NCBI GenBank assembly: GCA_039707465.1
Contig: CM077645.1
Location: forward strand, 142,539,503 to 142,603,502
Length of the DNA: 64,000 nucleotides
Origin: Rhabdophis nuchalis
Taxonomy: Eukaryota; Chordata; Lepidosauria; Squamata; Natricidae
Direction of reading: 5' to 3'
The notes under the pieces are model-generated. The model was not told where the DNA came from. It searched no databases and saw nothing but the letters and a program-made list of their open reading frames with translations. Shown here piece after piece: positions 1 through 11,621 of this stretch. Position 1 is the first letter of the stretch; each line of letters starts with the position of its first letter. Both the position numbers and the translations under genes were made by a program.

Positions 1-1039
1 AGTTGTGAACTTCAGTTGGCAAGGATCTGTATTTATATTATGAGAAGTCAAGAAAGGGCATATAGAGAACATGTTCTCCATTTATTAACTTAGTTTCAGG
101 CTATGAAGTAACGGAAAATCATTATCATGTGAACTTTTATTTCAGATGTTTAGATCTATGAGAAATGAAAGGTGGTCAGGCAAGGTTGATATTCTTGGAT
201 ATCTTCAAAAAATAAGCAGCACAGTATTTATTTTTCTTAACCAAATTGGCTATGCTAACTTCGGCATCGTTAACCATTATGATGCCAAAATGACAAAAAT
301 TGCATCATGGCATCACAACAGAAGCACCAACCTTTTGCACTTGCCTTGCAACATCCCATATAGGTACAAAAGGAGCAGAATTAGTGCCTTAATACCTATT
401 TACCAAATGCCTGCCCACAGATACCTCTGCATGTTAACTTTCTCCTATTGGTATGCAGTCGCTACAAGCAGAGAACAGTTTAATTCAGAATTTCAATCTT
501 TGCTATAGATAAACACCCTCCCCTTCCCAATCATTGTGATTGGAGAACCCCTGGTGAGCATTTTCAGATGAAAATGAATTGTTCATTCCGTGATATAGTC
601 ATTTGACTTTATTCTTTGGTATTACTTCACTTTTCCTCTGGTATTTTACAAAGGGAAAAAATATATATCTATTACTTTTTGCAGGCAAAATGTCTTCCTT
701 TTTTGCAGTTGTCTGTAGTTCATTTCAGAAACACCCTGTTTCTCCTATCAGAATTGCAAAAATCAATGCAGCACAACCCAATCCACATAGGCTTCTGAGA
801 TTCAACTTAATTCTATAATTCTATTTACGTACCTATATTTCTCACACTACATAGCCACCTATCTGTTATTTTAAAAAATGTATGCAAAATTATGGAGGTT
901 TTTTTTCTAAAACAAGGTGCATTATTAAGAAATACAACTAACAGATAAATCATCCCATTGAGTTCAATGGAGATTGATCTATTTAAGAAATATGCTTTAG
1001 GAATATGACATAAGTATATAAGAAAAGGAAGACCCAGTT

Positions 1040-1240
1040 CGATGTAGCAGTTAAAGCATCAGGTTAAAAAGTGGGAGACTGTGAGATCATAAGTTCCAAC
1101 CTCACCTGAAGAACAAAGCCAGCTGGGTAACCTTGGACTAGTATCTTTCTCTCTAGGAAGGAGGCAATGGCAAAGCACTTCTGAAATTTTGCCAAGAAAA
1201 CTGCAAGGGCTTATTCAGTTAATCATCATGTGTAACCAGA
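1040..1240 (+). mobile_element. tRNA-type SINE with BovB-like tail (diverged)
   Basis: The stretch matches the squamate SINE layout. A tRNA-like head (GTAGCAGTTAAAGCATCAGG, then GAGATCATAAGTTCCAACC) is followed by AGCTGGGTAACCTTGGACTAG and GGAGGCAATGGCAAAGCACTT. The last motif is shared with the copies at 16285 and 50570. The 3' end is worn. Confidence 0.6.
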
Positions 1241-1258
1241 TAAGATTAGCTAGCTAGA

Positions 1259-1381
1259 TAATAGACAGACAGACAGATAGATAGATGGATGGATGGATGG
1301 ATGGATGGATGGATGGATGGATATAATGATGGATGGATGGATGGATGGATGGATGGACAGACGGACAGACAGACAGACAGA
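1259..1381. repeat. (ATAG)n/(GATG)n/(ACAG)n compound microsatellite
   Basis: Tetranucleotide tracts run from ATAGACAG through GATAGATG and a long GATG run to GACAGACAG, with one interruption near 1323. Confidence 0.95.
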
Positions 1382-1483
1382 ATCAGTTAGCAGTCAATGA
1401 AGAAAAAATAATTATCAAATTATCAATATGAATAACAGGTTAATGGCCCAGAAAATTCTTAGGATATAAGATATGCTTATGTA

Positions 1484-1825
1484 CAGGTAGTTCTTGGGTT
1501 ACAACTACAATTGAGCCCAACACTTACGCAGCTAAGTGAAACATTTGTTAAGTGAGTTTTGCCTTGTTTTTACAACTTTTCTTGCCACAGTTATTAAGTG
1601 GATCATTGCATTGGTTAAGTTAGTAATATGGTTGTTAAAGGAATCTGGCTTCCCCACTGACTTTGCTTGTCAGGAGGTCGCAAAATGACCAGTTGCCAAA
1701 CATCTGAATTTTGGTCATGTAACCATGGGGATGCTGCAATGGTCGTATGTGGGAAAAAGACTTATGTCATTTTTTTCAGTGCTGTTGTAAGAATCTAAGC
1801 ATCACTCAAATTGTTCTTTTGTATA
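1484..1825 (+). mobile_element. TA-target MITE (CAGGTAG family), 3' end decayed
   Basis: It begins CAGGTAGTTCTTGGGTTACA immediately after a TA. The internal sequence (TTAAGTGAGTTTTGCC, GCCACAGTTATTAAGTG, ATCTGGCTTCCCC) matches the copies at 10176, 33597, 41876 and 49735. The right terminal repeat is not recognisable. Confidence 0.75.
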
Positions 1826-2185
1826 TTTTCAGGACTCTGATGGCTGCTTCAGTCATCGCTAATTAGTCAAAGAATTTAAGTCCTTTGTCCTGACCTTGTT
1901 GTGTGACTGATCATTTTTCCTGGATTCATCATGAATTTTCCATTATTACTCCCTGGTTCATCCTGAAAAGATTCTGTGTATACCTATACTGCTTAGTCCA
2001 TATTGATAAAAGGATTCAAGAGCTCCTCTATTTTTATCAATCTTATTCATTCCTTTTGGCTCGTCTGTTAAACTCTTATATGCAAGTTATTCTCAATCCC
2101 AGCTCCCATAATTGTAATTAAACTCAAATTAAATAACAAGTAAATTGTGCAGCTATGGCCTGCTAATCCAGTATCTCCACTGAAT

Positions 2186-2471
2186 CAGTGATGAGATTCA
2201 AAAAAATTTACTACCTATTCTGTGGGCATGGTTGGTGGGCATGGCTTGGTGAGCATTGCAGGGGAAGGGTACTGTAAAATCTCCATTCCCTCCCCACTCC
2301 AGGGGAAGGTTACTGCAAAATCCCCATTCCCTCCCAATCAGCTGGGATTCAGGAGGCAGAGATAGATGGGGGCGGGGCCAGTCAGGGTGGAATTTACCAG
2401 TTCTCCAAGCTATTCAAAATTTCCATTATCGGTTCTCCAGAACCATCAGAACCTGTTGAATACCACCTCTT
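2186..2471. mobile_element. hAT-type MITE, CAGTGGTGGGTT family (diverged)
   Basis: Left end CAGTGATGAGATTC and right end GAATACCACCTCTT form imperfect terminal inverted repeats. The flanks CACTGAAT and CACTAAAC agree at 6 of 8 positions, consistent with an 8-bp hAT target duplication. Confidence 0.6.
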
Positions 2472-3280
2472 CACTAAACCCATGTTCTAATACTTCAGGT
2501 ACTAGCCCTGTAATACAGAGGATTCAATAAAGTCTCTAAACCAGGTGTGCCTAAACCATGGTCCACAGATCACATGGAACTTTATGTTTTGTTTATCCCC
2601 GTTTAAAAAACAGTACAATTGTTTTTCAGATTTAGAAATACCTTATGCAATGCGTAAGGTATTGGATATGAATTTCTGCAGTGCAGTGCAAAGCAATGTT
2701 GGATAGGCTCAAACTTCTTGTGTCCACTATGATTCCTTCTGTTCAAGAGATCAATGGTAGCAATCTTCCACACTAGGAACAGCATATTTAGATAAGGTTA
2801 AGGAGAGACAGAGAACAATTGGCACATGTTCTGAATCAATAACTTGTAACTATATGTTTAGTCCCTCAAGGTTAATACCTTTCAAATGGTTAGAAATTGA
2901 TTTAAGTCTTTTCTCAACTGGGGTCAAGTCCCTTTAGTGTAAATTTGCATGTATCTTTGAAGAACAGTATGCTTTCCTGATTGGTATTAGGCCTATAAAT
3001 ATTCAAGTCTTAGTGTTGTCCAAATAATGAGTTTAATTTATCTCAGACCGATTTAAAAAAAAGAAATGAGTAAAATCGCTGTCTGTGATATATAATGTCG
3101 GATAACAACAAGGGCATCTTAAGAACTAAGTACACTGGATGATTTTTTAAAGTTAAAAATTGGACAACTTGGGGTAATAACTTTTTAAAGCTAAAACAGG
3201 CTTGATGTGCAGCATCTGTGATTCTGAAATGTTTGTCTGGCCTTGCCCCTTAATTGTACTTCCCCCCAGGTTTCCCACAG

Positions 3281-3441
3281 CAGCGACCCCAAACCTTTGG
3301 GCACAGTGACTCATTCCACGAATTGGAGTGAGCGTGGTTTTGCGTGCTGTCTGCATCCTGCAGATGAGTCTTTGCTTGTTTGTGCAGCCCAGTTGCTGGC
3401 ATGCCACAGACTGGTGCCAGTTCACAGACCAGGGTTGGGGA
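3281..3441 (-). mobile_element. hAT-type MITE, CAGAGGTCCCCAAC family (partial)
   Basis: The GACCCCAAACCTTTGGGCAC head and CAGACCAGGGTTGGGG tail, with the central TCTGCATCCTGCAGATGAG, match in reverse the element at 37445-37606. It abuts a LINE tail on the right and shows no clear target duplication. Confidence 0.6.
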
Positions 3442-3470
3442 GGCCGTCCCACAGTATCACTAGTACTTCT

Positions 3471-3955
3471 CTTAGTCCTCCATGGCTCGGGACCTAGTTA
3501 TATGCTAGACCGCCTCCTGCCCCATACATCCCTCAGACCGATACGCTCCCACAGAGAGGGCCTTCTCAGGGTGCCGTCGACCTGGCAATGCCGTCTGGCA
3601 ACACCCAGGGGAAGGGCCTTCTCTGTGGCAGGCCCTGCCCTGTGGAACGACCTACCTCCTGAACTCCGGACCATTACTGACCTCCGCCTCTTCCGCCAGT
3701 GTTTAAAAACACATTTGTTTCATCAAGCCGGCCTTGCATAGCCTCCACTGTTGACTAGTATAGATAGTTTTTAAAAGGGGGGTTTTAATTGGTTTTAGCG
3801 CAGGATTCCGTATTTAATAGATTTTTAAATTTTTGTATTTTGGTATTTTTGTATTGTATATTATTTTAATTTTCCTGTGCGCCGCCCTGAGTCCGTTTGG
3901 AGAAGGGCGGGATATAAATTGAATAAATAATAAAATAATAATAATAATAATAAAA
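3471..3955 (+). mobile_element. L2/L3-like LINE, 3' end
   Basis: Translation gives LHGSGPSYMLDRLLPHTS, RPIRSHREGLLRVP and GRAFSVAGPALWNDLPPELR, the C-terminal end of a CR1/L2-group reverse transcriptase polyprotein. A 3' UTR follows with TGCGCCGCCCTGAGTCC and GAAGGGCGGGATATAAATTG, then an AATAA-type tail. Five other copies in the window share this end. Confidence 0.88.
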
Positions 3956-4235
3956 GAAGATCGACTTTTTCAGGTGGTAGGTCTTTAGAGAGTTATCTGT
4001 TAGATAAAATGGACCAATCCAGGTCATAACGTGGAATCCATTTGATATATGTAACAATTATGGGGATCTTCTTTTACTTTGCAAAAGAATACAGACTTAT
4101 AAATTACCTTTCCCACTACCCATCAGAAATGTCTTGTCCCTCTCCACGTCATTTCCCTTTATCTTCCCTAATTTCAACCACTTCAGCAGTATTCCTATAA
4201 CCTGTATTTACCAGAGAAGTAGGCTTATAAAGCCA

Positions 4236-4762
4236 TGTCGGAAGGAAAATCCAGCTGGTTCAGTTCCAATCCAGGAGAAAGAAGCTGGAAACAAAATAGA
4301 GGCTGGAGGTTGACTGGACAGAAGGTCCATTTATTGGTGAACTAAACCACCAGGGTTTGTGGTTCTGGGGCAGTTGACAAAATGGAGTTTAGAGTGGGTG
4401 GGTCTTTATACCTTCGGGATTCCTATGGGTGCCATGTAGGGTTTATGTAGGGATCTTTGCTGGCTTTATAGGGAAAAAGAGGAAATTTGTCTGAGCTAAT
4501 TTTGTCAACCTTTGGCTTAATTGTGTTGCTTATTATTTGGTTATCTGAAGTTCCTGCCTGAGCCAGTCTTTCTGAATGGATTACCAAATCTGCATTTCTA
4601 AAAGCTGGCCTCCTCAGTTTCTGCTTGGGGCAGGGAGACTGAGGCTGGTTTCCATCTCCCTTAAGAGCATGTTTCTCTATTGTTTTCCTTTGGAGAAATA
4701 TAATATCCTGCTTTTTAAACATTCCTCAAAATAATCATTCTTTTGGGAGGGGTCTTCCCACA
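4236..4762 (-). mobile_element. Solo LTR of an endogenous retrovirus-like element
   Basis: The 527-bp unit has TG...CA ends and is flanked by a 4-bp direct repeat GCCA (4232-4235 and 4763-4766). Read on the minus strand it has a TATA box (GGTATAAAGACCC) and an AATAAA signal (CCAATAAATGG) in the order expected of an LTR. A 4-bp duplication suggests a gammaretrovirus-like group. No internal genes are present, as expected after LTR-LTR recombination. A hAT MITE sits directly against its right edge. Confidence 0.75.
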
Positions 4763-4769
4763 GCCATTT

Positions 4770-5016
4770 CAGGGTGGGTTGCTGCTGGTTTGGCCCGGTT
4801 TGGCCAAACTGGTAGTGGAATTCAGGCCTGAGTTGCAGAACCGGCAACGACCCAGGCTTTCACATATCCGAATGGGTTCTCCGGTGTCTTCTGTCATTGC
4901 TGGCATGGTTCTGAGCATGCGCAGAACAATTTTTAGTCAAATGTGCCTGAGTAAGCAACACACAACCGGCGCAAATGCAGCAAACTTGTACTAACCAGTT
5001 TAGGAACCCATCCCTG
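4770..5016. mobile_element. hAT-type MITE, CAGTGGTGGGTT family
   Basis: The ends CAGGGTGGGTTGC and GGAACCCATCCCTG form terminal inverted repeats. The 8-bp AGCCATTT is duplicated exactly at 4762-4769 and 5017-5024. There is no coding capacity (247 bp). Confidence 0.88.
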
Positions 5017-5719
5017 AGCCATTTGGTATCAATGTGGTTATGTCACCTGTGATGAAAGATGGGAATGAACGTTACATAGCTTTTACATAAGACTCAATAA
5101 CTGATACCAAGAAAAATGCACAAATAGGCAGGGAGTTTGGTTTGGAAAGTCAAACATGTTAACTACTTGTACAGAAGGGAGTTTACTGTCAACACTGTTC
5201 ATCAGCCTCAACTGTCAATTCTCAGTCTCCCCGAACAAAGAGATTATGTTTACAGCATTGGCTTGAATACAACTTGTCCATTGGGAGGCACACATGCAGA
5301 CTAGAATTCAAAATGACATGCAATCACACAAATTGCCTTATTTACCTGTACAGGGTAAATGATCTGGAAAATCCACATCAGATGGGAAAATTTTTTTGAC
5401 ATGTTTCTCTCCCAAAGATTCAGGGTTTTGCATTACAACCAAGATGTTTCAGAGAGATCTATCTAACATATATGCAGCAACCCCGACGTGGTTGGAATAA
5501 ACTGCAAAAAGCAGTTTATGGAGTTTTATCAAAGCTGCGATAAACTGACAGTTAACAGCAGTTGTATCAAGTGGGGGCTGAAAGACATCATGCTATTCAT
5601 ACTTGAAAGCTCAAGTATTGAAGGAGGTGCATCTCAGAAGAGGAAAGAGCAATGCAGTTCACAGGGATAATGGTAGTAGTGAGCAGTTTGCAAAGTTTCT
5701 CAGGTTGCTAGCAGGTCCT

Positions 5720-5720
<1 letters not shown>

Positions 5721-5757
<37 letters not shown>
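5721..5757. repeat. (AC)n microsatellite
   Basis: A run of about 17 AC units. Confidence 0.97.
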
Positions 5758-5760
<3 letters not shown>

Positions 5761-7564
5761 CTGCACTGCTTCAGGTCACTACAAGGATTGATCTGTGTTG
5801 CAAACAATTCATGAAGGTTTTGTAAGATTAATATACTGATGTAGCCTTTCATGGCCAGTATCTCACAAGAAATGTTGGGCTCCAGGATTTAGTGACCATG
5901 ATTTGAAGAACAGATTGTCTGATGTTTTACTGGCAACTGTGTTTTGCATACTTGGAGGCAAAGGGGTTTCCTACACAGAATTGTTGACAGGATTATTATG
6001 AGCACAATCTTTTTACTTGTGGTGTAAATCTATACAAAATGATAAGAGATGTTTTCCAGCATAGCCACACTATTATCGTTTGAAATAACTCTTTGGAAGT
6101 ACAGATGTTCCACAACTACTTGTGAATGGCAAGGGATCACAATCTGAAGTGGAAAACTTTTGGAACTTTCTGAAAAAAGAATAGAATCAGGCATATAACA
6201 GCAATACCTTACCAGCCAGCTATGAATAGATTGGATGAAATGCTTCTTCCAAGTTTTAAGAATGTTTTGTGAATAATGAAAACATTATACTGAATCAAAT
6301 TATTGCAATGCAGTGCACACAACACAACTCAAACTGCAGTAATATTATTCTTGGGATTTACTTTGTGTACAAAGTTGGATCTTCTCAAACCTAATTTGAC
6401 AAGAAATGTTTGGGATAAACATCTGAAAGCAAGCTGAACAGTCATCTTACCCTGAAATAATAAAGCATAACCCACTGAGGAGAACTTAGACATACACAAA
6501 ACAGTTGTGGACACTCAACTGAAATGAGTTACTATCAAATTAACTGCACACCAATTGCCTCAGCATCAGACAAATCAATCATTCCTGTTTGTTTGTTTTT
6601 GTCACTATTGGCACCATCCCTTTAACATTTGAAAGAAAAAATAGAACCGTGTCTAGTTTTTAAATGCAATACAGTCTGTATCTTGATGGAACAAGTTTTG
6701 CGATTTTTACCGACTCACTGGGATTAGCGTTCCTAGATGTTTTAATAAAACAAGCAGCAGGAAAACAAAACTCTAATGTCTTTTGTTTTATCACATGAAA
6801 AAATAAACGTTTTTAAAAGTAAAAAGGATATTTTAACATGAAAGAAAAACGAGGTGTAAGCTGACAATTTCATTTATTCAATATTGTTCAGTCTTGATAT
6901 GATATATCTAGTTGAACTATTTCCTTTGTACACAACAAACTGTTTGCTGCCACAGAAATCTTAGATTTAAAATGAGCATTTTGGAGAAGTAATGTTGCAA
7001 ACAAAGTCAGCAACTGCCATGTGCAAGCCAGTAGTTTAGCTTGACAGCAAATCACCTAGCTCCTATTCAGTGTTTGAAATACTTTGTTCTGCATGTTGTT
7101 GGTACCAGCAAATCATAAATCTGATCACCACAGAAACAAGAAAACATCCTTAGTATAAATAAGCTGTAAACCGTGACAGATCACATATAGGTTTGTGGCA
7201 ATTCTAAAATGCTTGCCTGCTGTGCAAACTCCTGAGTTTTATCATTTTCAAGCCGTCAGTCATCAATGAGCATAAATTTGCCCTCGCCATCCCACTTACA
7301 TTAGAAAAAAGACAAAATGTGCCTAGATTTTAAATATAATATAGTCAGTATTTTGATGGAGAGAGAGGTTTTTGCAATTGTTTTACAGAAGCCACATTCA
7401 CAGATAATGCTAAGGCATAATTGTTAATACATCTGATAGCTCTTACAGATAATACAGTAATGAATTAAACCATTGCTTCCTCTGTCTCATCAGGGTTTAA
7501 GATTCCTTTGATGCTCACCAGCCACTTTAGCTTCAATTTTGTGTTTGAGTGTAACCTCTGTTTA

Positions 7565-7700
7565 AATGTCCCAAAGGTGTTTTTTTCCCCAAGAGGCAAT
7601 TAGACTTTCACTTCTCATCCAAGAAGCTTCTTCAGCTCTGGATGGTGGGAAATGGAAGGATTTATACTCTTTGTAGACAGCTGGTCATTTGCATTCTTTC
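7565..7700 (-). mobile_element. Penelope-like element, terminal region
   Basis: On the minus strand it reads GACCAGCTGTCTACAAAGAG, TATAAATCCTTCCATTTCCC, then GCTGAAGAAGCTTCTTGGAT and GAGAAGTGAAAGTC. I recognise this as the non-coding region following the endonuclease in Penelope-like elements. GGATGAGAAGTGAAAGTC is a degenerate hammerhead-like core. The LINE at 7705-8811 separates it from the coding part at 8812-9350. Confidence 0.65.
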
Positions 7701-7704
7701 AGAA

Positions 7705-8811
7705 AGTCATTCTGAAAGAGATCATCCGTGGTTTTGGGGTGGAATACCATCTGTACGCTGATGACACTCAGTTGTACATATCCACCCCAAACCACCCCAA
7801 CGATGCCGTCGAGTGCTGTCCCGGTGTCTGGAGGCCGTACGGATCTGGATGGGTAGTAACAAACTCAAACTCAACCCGTCCAAGACCGAGTGGCTGTGGT
7901 TTCCGGCACCCCGGTTCAGCCAGATAAGTCCAACACTGGCCATTGGGGGCGAACAACTGGCCCCCGTGGAGAGGGCGCGCAACTTGGGCGTCCTCCTGGA
8001 TTCGCGGCTGTCCATGGAGGACCATGTGACGGCCGTGGCCAGGAGGGCGTTCTATCAGGTACGCCTGATACGCCAGTTGCGCCCCTTACTGGACCGGGGA
8101 GCCCTTCGCACAGTCACTCAAGCGCTTGTGACATCCCGGCTGGATTACTGTAACGCTCTCTACATAGGGCTCCCCTTGAGGTGCACTTGAAAGCTACAGT
8201 TAGTACAGAATGCGGCCGCGCGGGTGATTATGGGTGCCTCAAGGCAAACCCACGTAACACCTCTCCTGCGCGAGCTGCACTGGCTGCCTGTGGCCTTTCG
8301 AGGGCGCTTCAAGGTGCTGACGACCATCTTTAAATCGCTCCATGGCTCGGGGCCTAGCTATATACGAGACCGTCTCCTGCCCCATACATCCCTTCGTCCG
8401 ATCCGCTCCCACAGAGAGGGTCTTCTCCGGGTGCCGTCAGCGGGGCAATGCCGGCTGGCGACACCCAGGGGAAGGGCCTTCTCTGTGGCGGGCCCGGCCC
8501 TCTGGAACGACCTACCCCCGACCTTCGCACTATCTCGGACCTCCGCCTCTTCCGCCAACGTCTTAAGACGTATCTATTCCAACAAGCCGGCCTAGGATAG
8601 CCCCTACTTCTGACTTTTAAAATTAAAATTAATTTGGTATGGTTTTAAAATGGGTTTTTAGCACGGGTCTAATAATTTAATATATTTTAATCGATTTTGT
8701 ATTTTGTATTTTGTTGTTTTAATAATGCCTGTGCGCCGCCCTGGGTCCTAACAAGGAGAAGGGCGGGGTATAAATTTAATAAAATAAATAAAATAAAATA
8801 AAATAAATAAA
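7705..8811 (+). pseudogene. L2/L3-like LINE, reverse transcriptase C-terminal half and 3' end
   Basis: A 5'-truncated LINE copy. The RT catalytic motif YADDTQLYIS appears at about 7753-7785. After one frameshift the frame continues MGSNKLKLNPSKTEWLWFP, LGVLLDSRLSMEDHVTAVAR, LVTSRLDYCNALYIGLPL, then LLRELHWLPVAFRGRFKV and GPALWNDLPP. The 3' end is GAAGGGCGGGGTATAAATTT with an (AATAA)n tail. Frameshifts make it non-functional. It splits a Penelope element. Snake CR1-L3 ('Snake1') elements are the likely group, but the exact clade needs a library search. Confidence 0.88.
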
Positions 8812-9350
8812 TTGAGGCCACTTGGAGGTTTATCTATGTCTTCAACATCATCCCAGTAGTGCAAATGAGTGTGGAGCCTTCTTGGAACTGCTGAAAGGAC
8901 ACTGTTGTAGACAGGAAATAGATGATGTTGTATCCCTCCTGCTCAGTTGAGAGTGGGCAGTTCAATTTTGACAATAGCAATAGCACTTAGACTTATATAC
9001 CACATCACAGTGCTTTTACAGAGTCAGCATATTTCCCCCAACAATCTGGGTCCTCATTTTACCAACCTCAGAAGGATGGAAGGCTGAATCAACTTTGAGC
9101 TGGTGGGACTGGCAAACCTCTGGCAGCCTGACCCCTCTTTCAAACCAGAGATCTTCTCTGTCCAAAAAGTGGACTTTTCTGCCTTCAAAAGACTAGTATT
9201 TGTCTTTTAAATGCAGATGACTGCTGAATCTTGTCCTGATGGGTTTGTTCTCCTATGTTGTTGCATTCATGAAGTGGCTATTTGTTTTCCCAATGTACCG
9301 ATCTGCACATGGCTCACAGCATTGCACATATCACTGAGCAGGTAGACTGG
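8812..9350 (-). pseudogene. Penelope-like element, GIY-YIG endonuclease remnant
   Basis: Minus-strand translation gives VQCCEPCADRYIGKTNSHFM, FSSHLHLKDKY, KVHFLDREDLWFERGV, and after a SINE insertion VKIELPTLN and AGGIQHHLFPVYNSVLSAVP. These are conserved blocks of the C-terminal GIY-YIG-type endonuclease of Penelope-like retroelements, including the YIGKT and DREDLWFERGV motifs. In-frame stops and the insertion make it dead. The RT domain is not seen upstream; the element seems truncated near 9350. Confidence 0.82.
8973..9129 (-). mobile_element. tRNA-type SINE, 3' half, nested in the Penelope remnant
   Basis: It is the reverse complement of the 3' half of the SINE at 39957-40192. Shared blocks are AATAGCACTTAGACTTATAT, ACAGAGTCAGCATATTTCCC and GGAAGGCTGAATCAACTTTG. 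It interrupts the endonuclease remnant and about 15 bp of the host element is missing at the join. Confidence 0.75.
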
Positions 9351-9689
9351 TTGCCATCTTCTCCTAAAGTGTGATTAATTATATTCTCTTTAAATTATGG
9401 CAATTACTTCTAAATTTACATAAAGACATATCAACATACCTCTGCAATTTGTAACCTCTTTTGCCTTTTTTTTGTAATGCATTTCTTCTATTTTAGCAGT
9501 ACCGAAGTGCTAAAATGCTACAAAGAGATTATAGATTGCAACGGTGTATTTGGGAATAGCTGCCAATAGAGCTGGATCTTTATCTGCTCCTTGCACTGAA
9601 TTGCTCTTCTAGTCAGTATAGCTTTCTCATTTAGTTAACAGACATGGGAAATGAAATAAAAAGATCAATTTAAACATCACCTGTGAACA

Positions 9690-10112
9690 GAATAATTTAC
9701 TTCACGGAGACTAAAACATATGAAGAACGGCTGCAGGAGCTGGGTATGTCTAGTTTGATGAAGAGAAGGACCAGGGGAGACATGATAGCAGTGTTCCGAT
9801 ATCTCAGAGGGTGCCACAAAGAAGAGGGAGTCAAACTATTCTCCAAGGCACCTGGGGGCAGGACAAGAAGCAATGGGTGGAAACTAATCAAGGAGAGAAG
9901 CAACTTAGAACTAAGGAGAAATTTCCTGACAGTTAGAACAATTAACCTCTGGAACAGCTTGCCTCCAGAAGTTGTGAATGCCCCAACCCTGGAAGTCTTT
10001 AAGAAGATGTTAGATAGCCATTTGTCTGAAATGGTATAAGGTTCCTGCCCACGCAGGGGGTTGGACTAGAAGACCTACAAGGTCCCTTCCAACTCTGCTA
10101 TTGTATTGTATA
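9690..10112 (+). pseudogene. CR1 LINE, 3' end
   Basis: Translation gives YEERLQELGMSSLMKRRTRG, DMIAVFRYLRGCHKEEGVKL and LRRNFLTVRTINLWNSLPPE, the CR1 polyprotein C-terminal end. The tail GGGTTGGACTAGAAGACC and AAGGTCCCTTCCAACTC is the classic CR1 3' UTR. The reading frame is open for 118 codons, so this is a fairly young copy, but it is 5'-truncated. Confidence 0.92.
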
Positions 10113-10175
10113 GGGCTCATTTATAGCTTTCCAAGTTGGCATATAACTTAACTTTTCCAGCCATGGTGAATAATA

Positions 10176-10556
10176 CAGGTAGTCGTTGACTTACAACCAT
10201 AATTCAACCCAATTTTTTTGTTAAGTGAGAATTTGTTAAGCAAGTTTTTCTCCATTTTATGACTTTTCCTGCCACAGTTGTTAAGTGAATCACTGCAGTT
10301 GATAAGTTAGTAACCTGGTTGTTAAGTGAATCTGGTTTCCCCATTGACTTTGATTATCAGAAGGCTGCAAAAGAGGATAACATGACCCTGGGACCTCAAT
10401 GGTCATAAGTATAAACCAGTTGCCAAGCATCTGAATTTTGACCACATGAATATGTTACGAAGGTTGTAATTGAAAAGTGGTCCCAAGTCATTTTTTTCAG
10501 TATTATTGTAACTTGAACGGTCACTAAATGAACTGTTGTAAGTCAAGGACTTCCTG
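10176..10556 (+). mobile_element. TA-target MITE (CAGGTAG family)
   Basis: Terminal inverted repeats CAGGTAGTCGTTGACTTACA and TTGTAAGTCAAGGACTTCCTG enclose about 380 bp. TA lies on the left; the right flank is TG, probably a mutated TA. The interior matches the other family copies. Confidence 0.85.
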
Positions 10557-10879
10557 TGTGTGACTGGAGTAGGCAAGGGAAGTGCAGTGATCATGAAATG
10601 GCAAGAGTTTCTTAAAGTTTCAATTCATTAATCAAAACCGTCACCAAAGCCGTTAAAAAATTTCAACCTGATCTTTTTCTTTGGAATCATTTAGAAGAAA
10701 GATATACAGGGGAAAGGAGAATCATATATGAACAGCTGAAAATATATGCCAATGTTCATTGCTACGCATGTGCCATGAAACTTTAGCAGCATCTGGATGT
10801 AGGGAAATAATAATTCATCACTGCCCTTCTGAAACTTTGTCTAACTTTTAAAGAGAAAGCGAGTGGGGAAAATAGCTTT

Positions 10880-11249
10880 TTAACAATGAATTAAAGTGAT
10901 TGATCACATCCTTGGATGAAATGGATTTTGCACACCGTTTCAATCAGGCTTTAGATCTGGATTTGGCACTGAAGTTGTCTAGTCCCCCATTGAACCATTA
11001 GTTGCCAAGAAAGAAAAATGGAGAGAGCAACTTGTGGAATGTTCTGGATCTCTCACTGGTTTTCAATACTGTGACATTCCTCTGGGGCCTGAGTAGGTTA
11101 ACTATGAAATGCTTCTGCTCCAATATCCCAAAGAAAATTCTTGAGGATTTTTTTCTTATGACTTTTATATGATGGGATTCTGTAAGGTTTCATTTCCACT
11201 CCATGTTGTTCAATCCTTACAAGAAAGCAGAGGTAGGTAGGTAGGTAGG

Positions 11250-11331
<82 letters not shown>

Positions 11332-11560
11332 TTTTACTGTTAATCCATTTAGAGTTTAACAGTAAAATGTCATATGATTCAGGTGAGACATCAGAACTAT
11401 TCAACTGATGCTTGGCTGCTGTAACGGGCTGGTTGAGGAACAAAACCCTGAAGCTCATTCCAATGAAGATAGAAATGCTAATGATGGATGGGTTCTCTCT
11501 CCATTTTTGTGGAATCCAGCTTGTTCTGAATGGTGTTAAATTTCATCTAAAGTGTATAGT
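10880..11560 (+). pseudogene. Old L2/L3-like LINE reverse transcriptase remnant
   Basis: Blocks such as LDLSLVFNTV-like sequence near 11045 and AAVTGWLRNKTLKLIPMKIE at 11413-11475 correspond to the LDLSAAFDTV and WM..N.LKLNP.KTE regions of this LINE group. A GATA microsatellite at 11231-11331 interrupts it. It is much more decayed than the adjoining 3' fragment. Confidence 0.55.
11231..11331. repeat. (TAGG)n then (GATA)n microsatellite
   Basis: Four TAGG units lead into more than 20 pure GATA units. Long GATA runs (Bkm-type) are common in snakes. Confidence 0.96.
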
Positions 11561-11621
11561 TTGGGGGGCTTCTGTATCCATTTTTGTATGTAGCGGTAAA
11601 AGGGTATTCTATCCATAGAAC

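Noticed and set aside
146..508. 120-codon open frame near the window start
   Set aside because: No domain, no splice context and no similarity I recognise; the length is compatible with chance in this sequence.
9683..10039. A host gene of 118 codons
   Set aside because: The frame is the C-terminal end of the CR1 polyprotein followed by the CR1 3' UTR.
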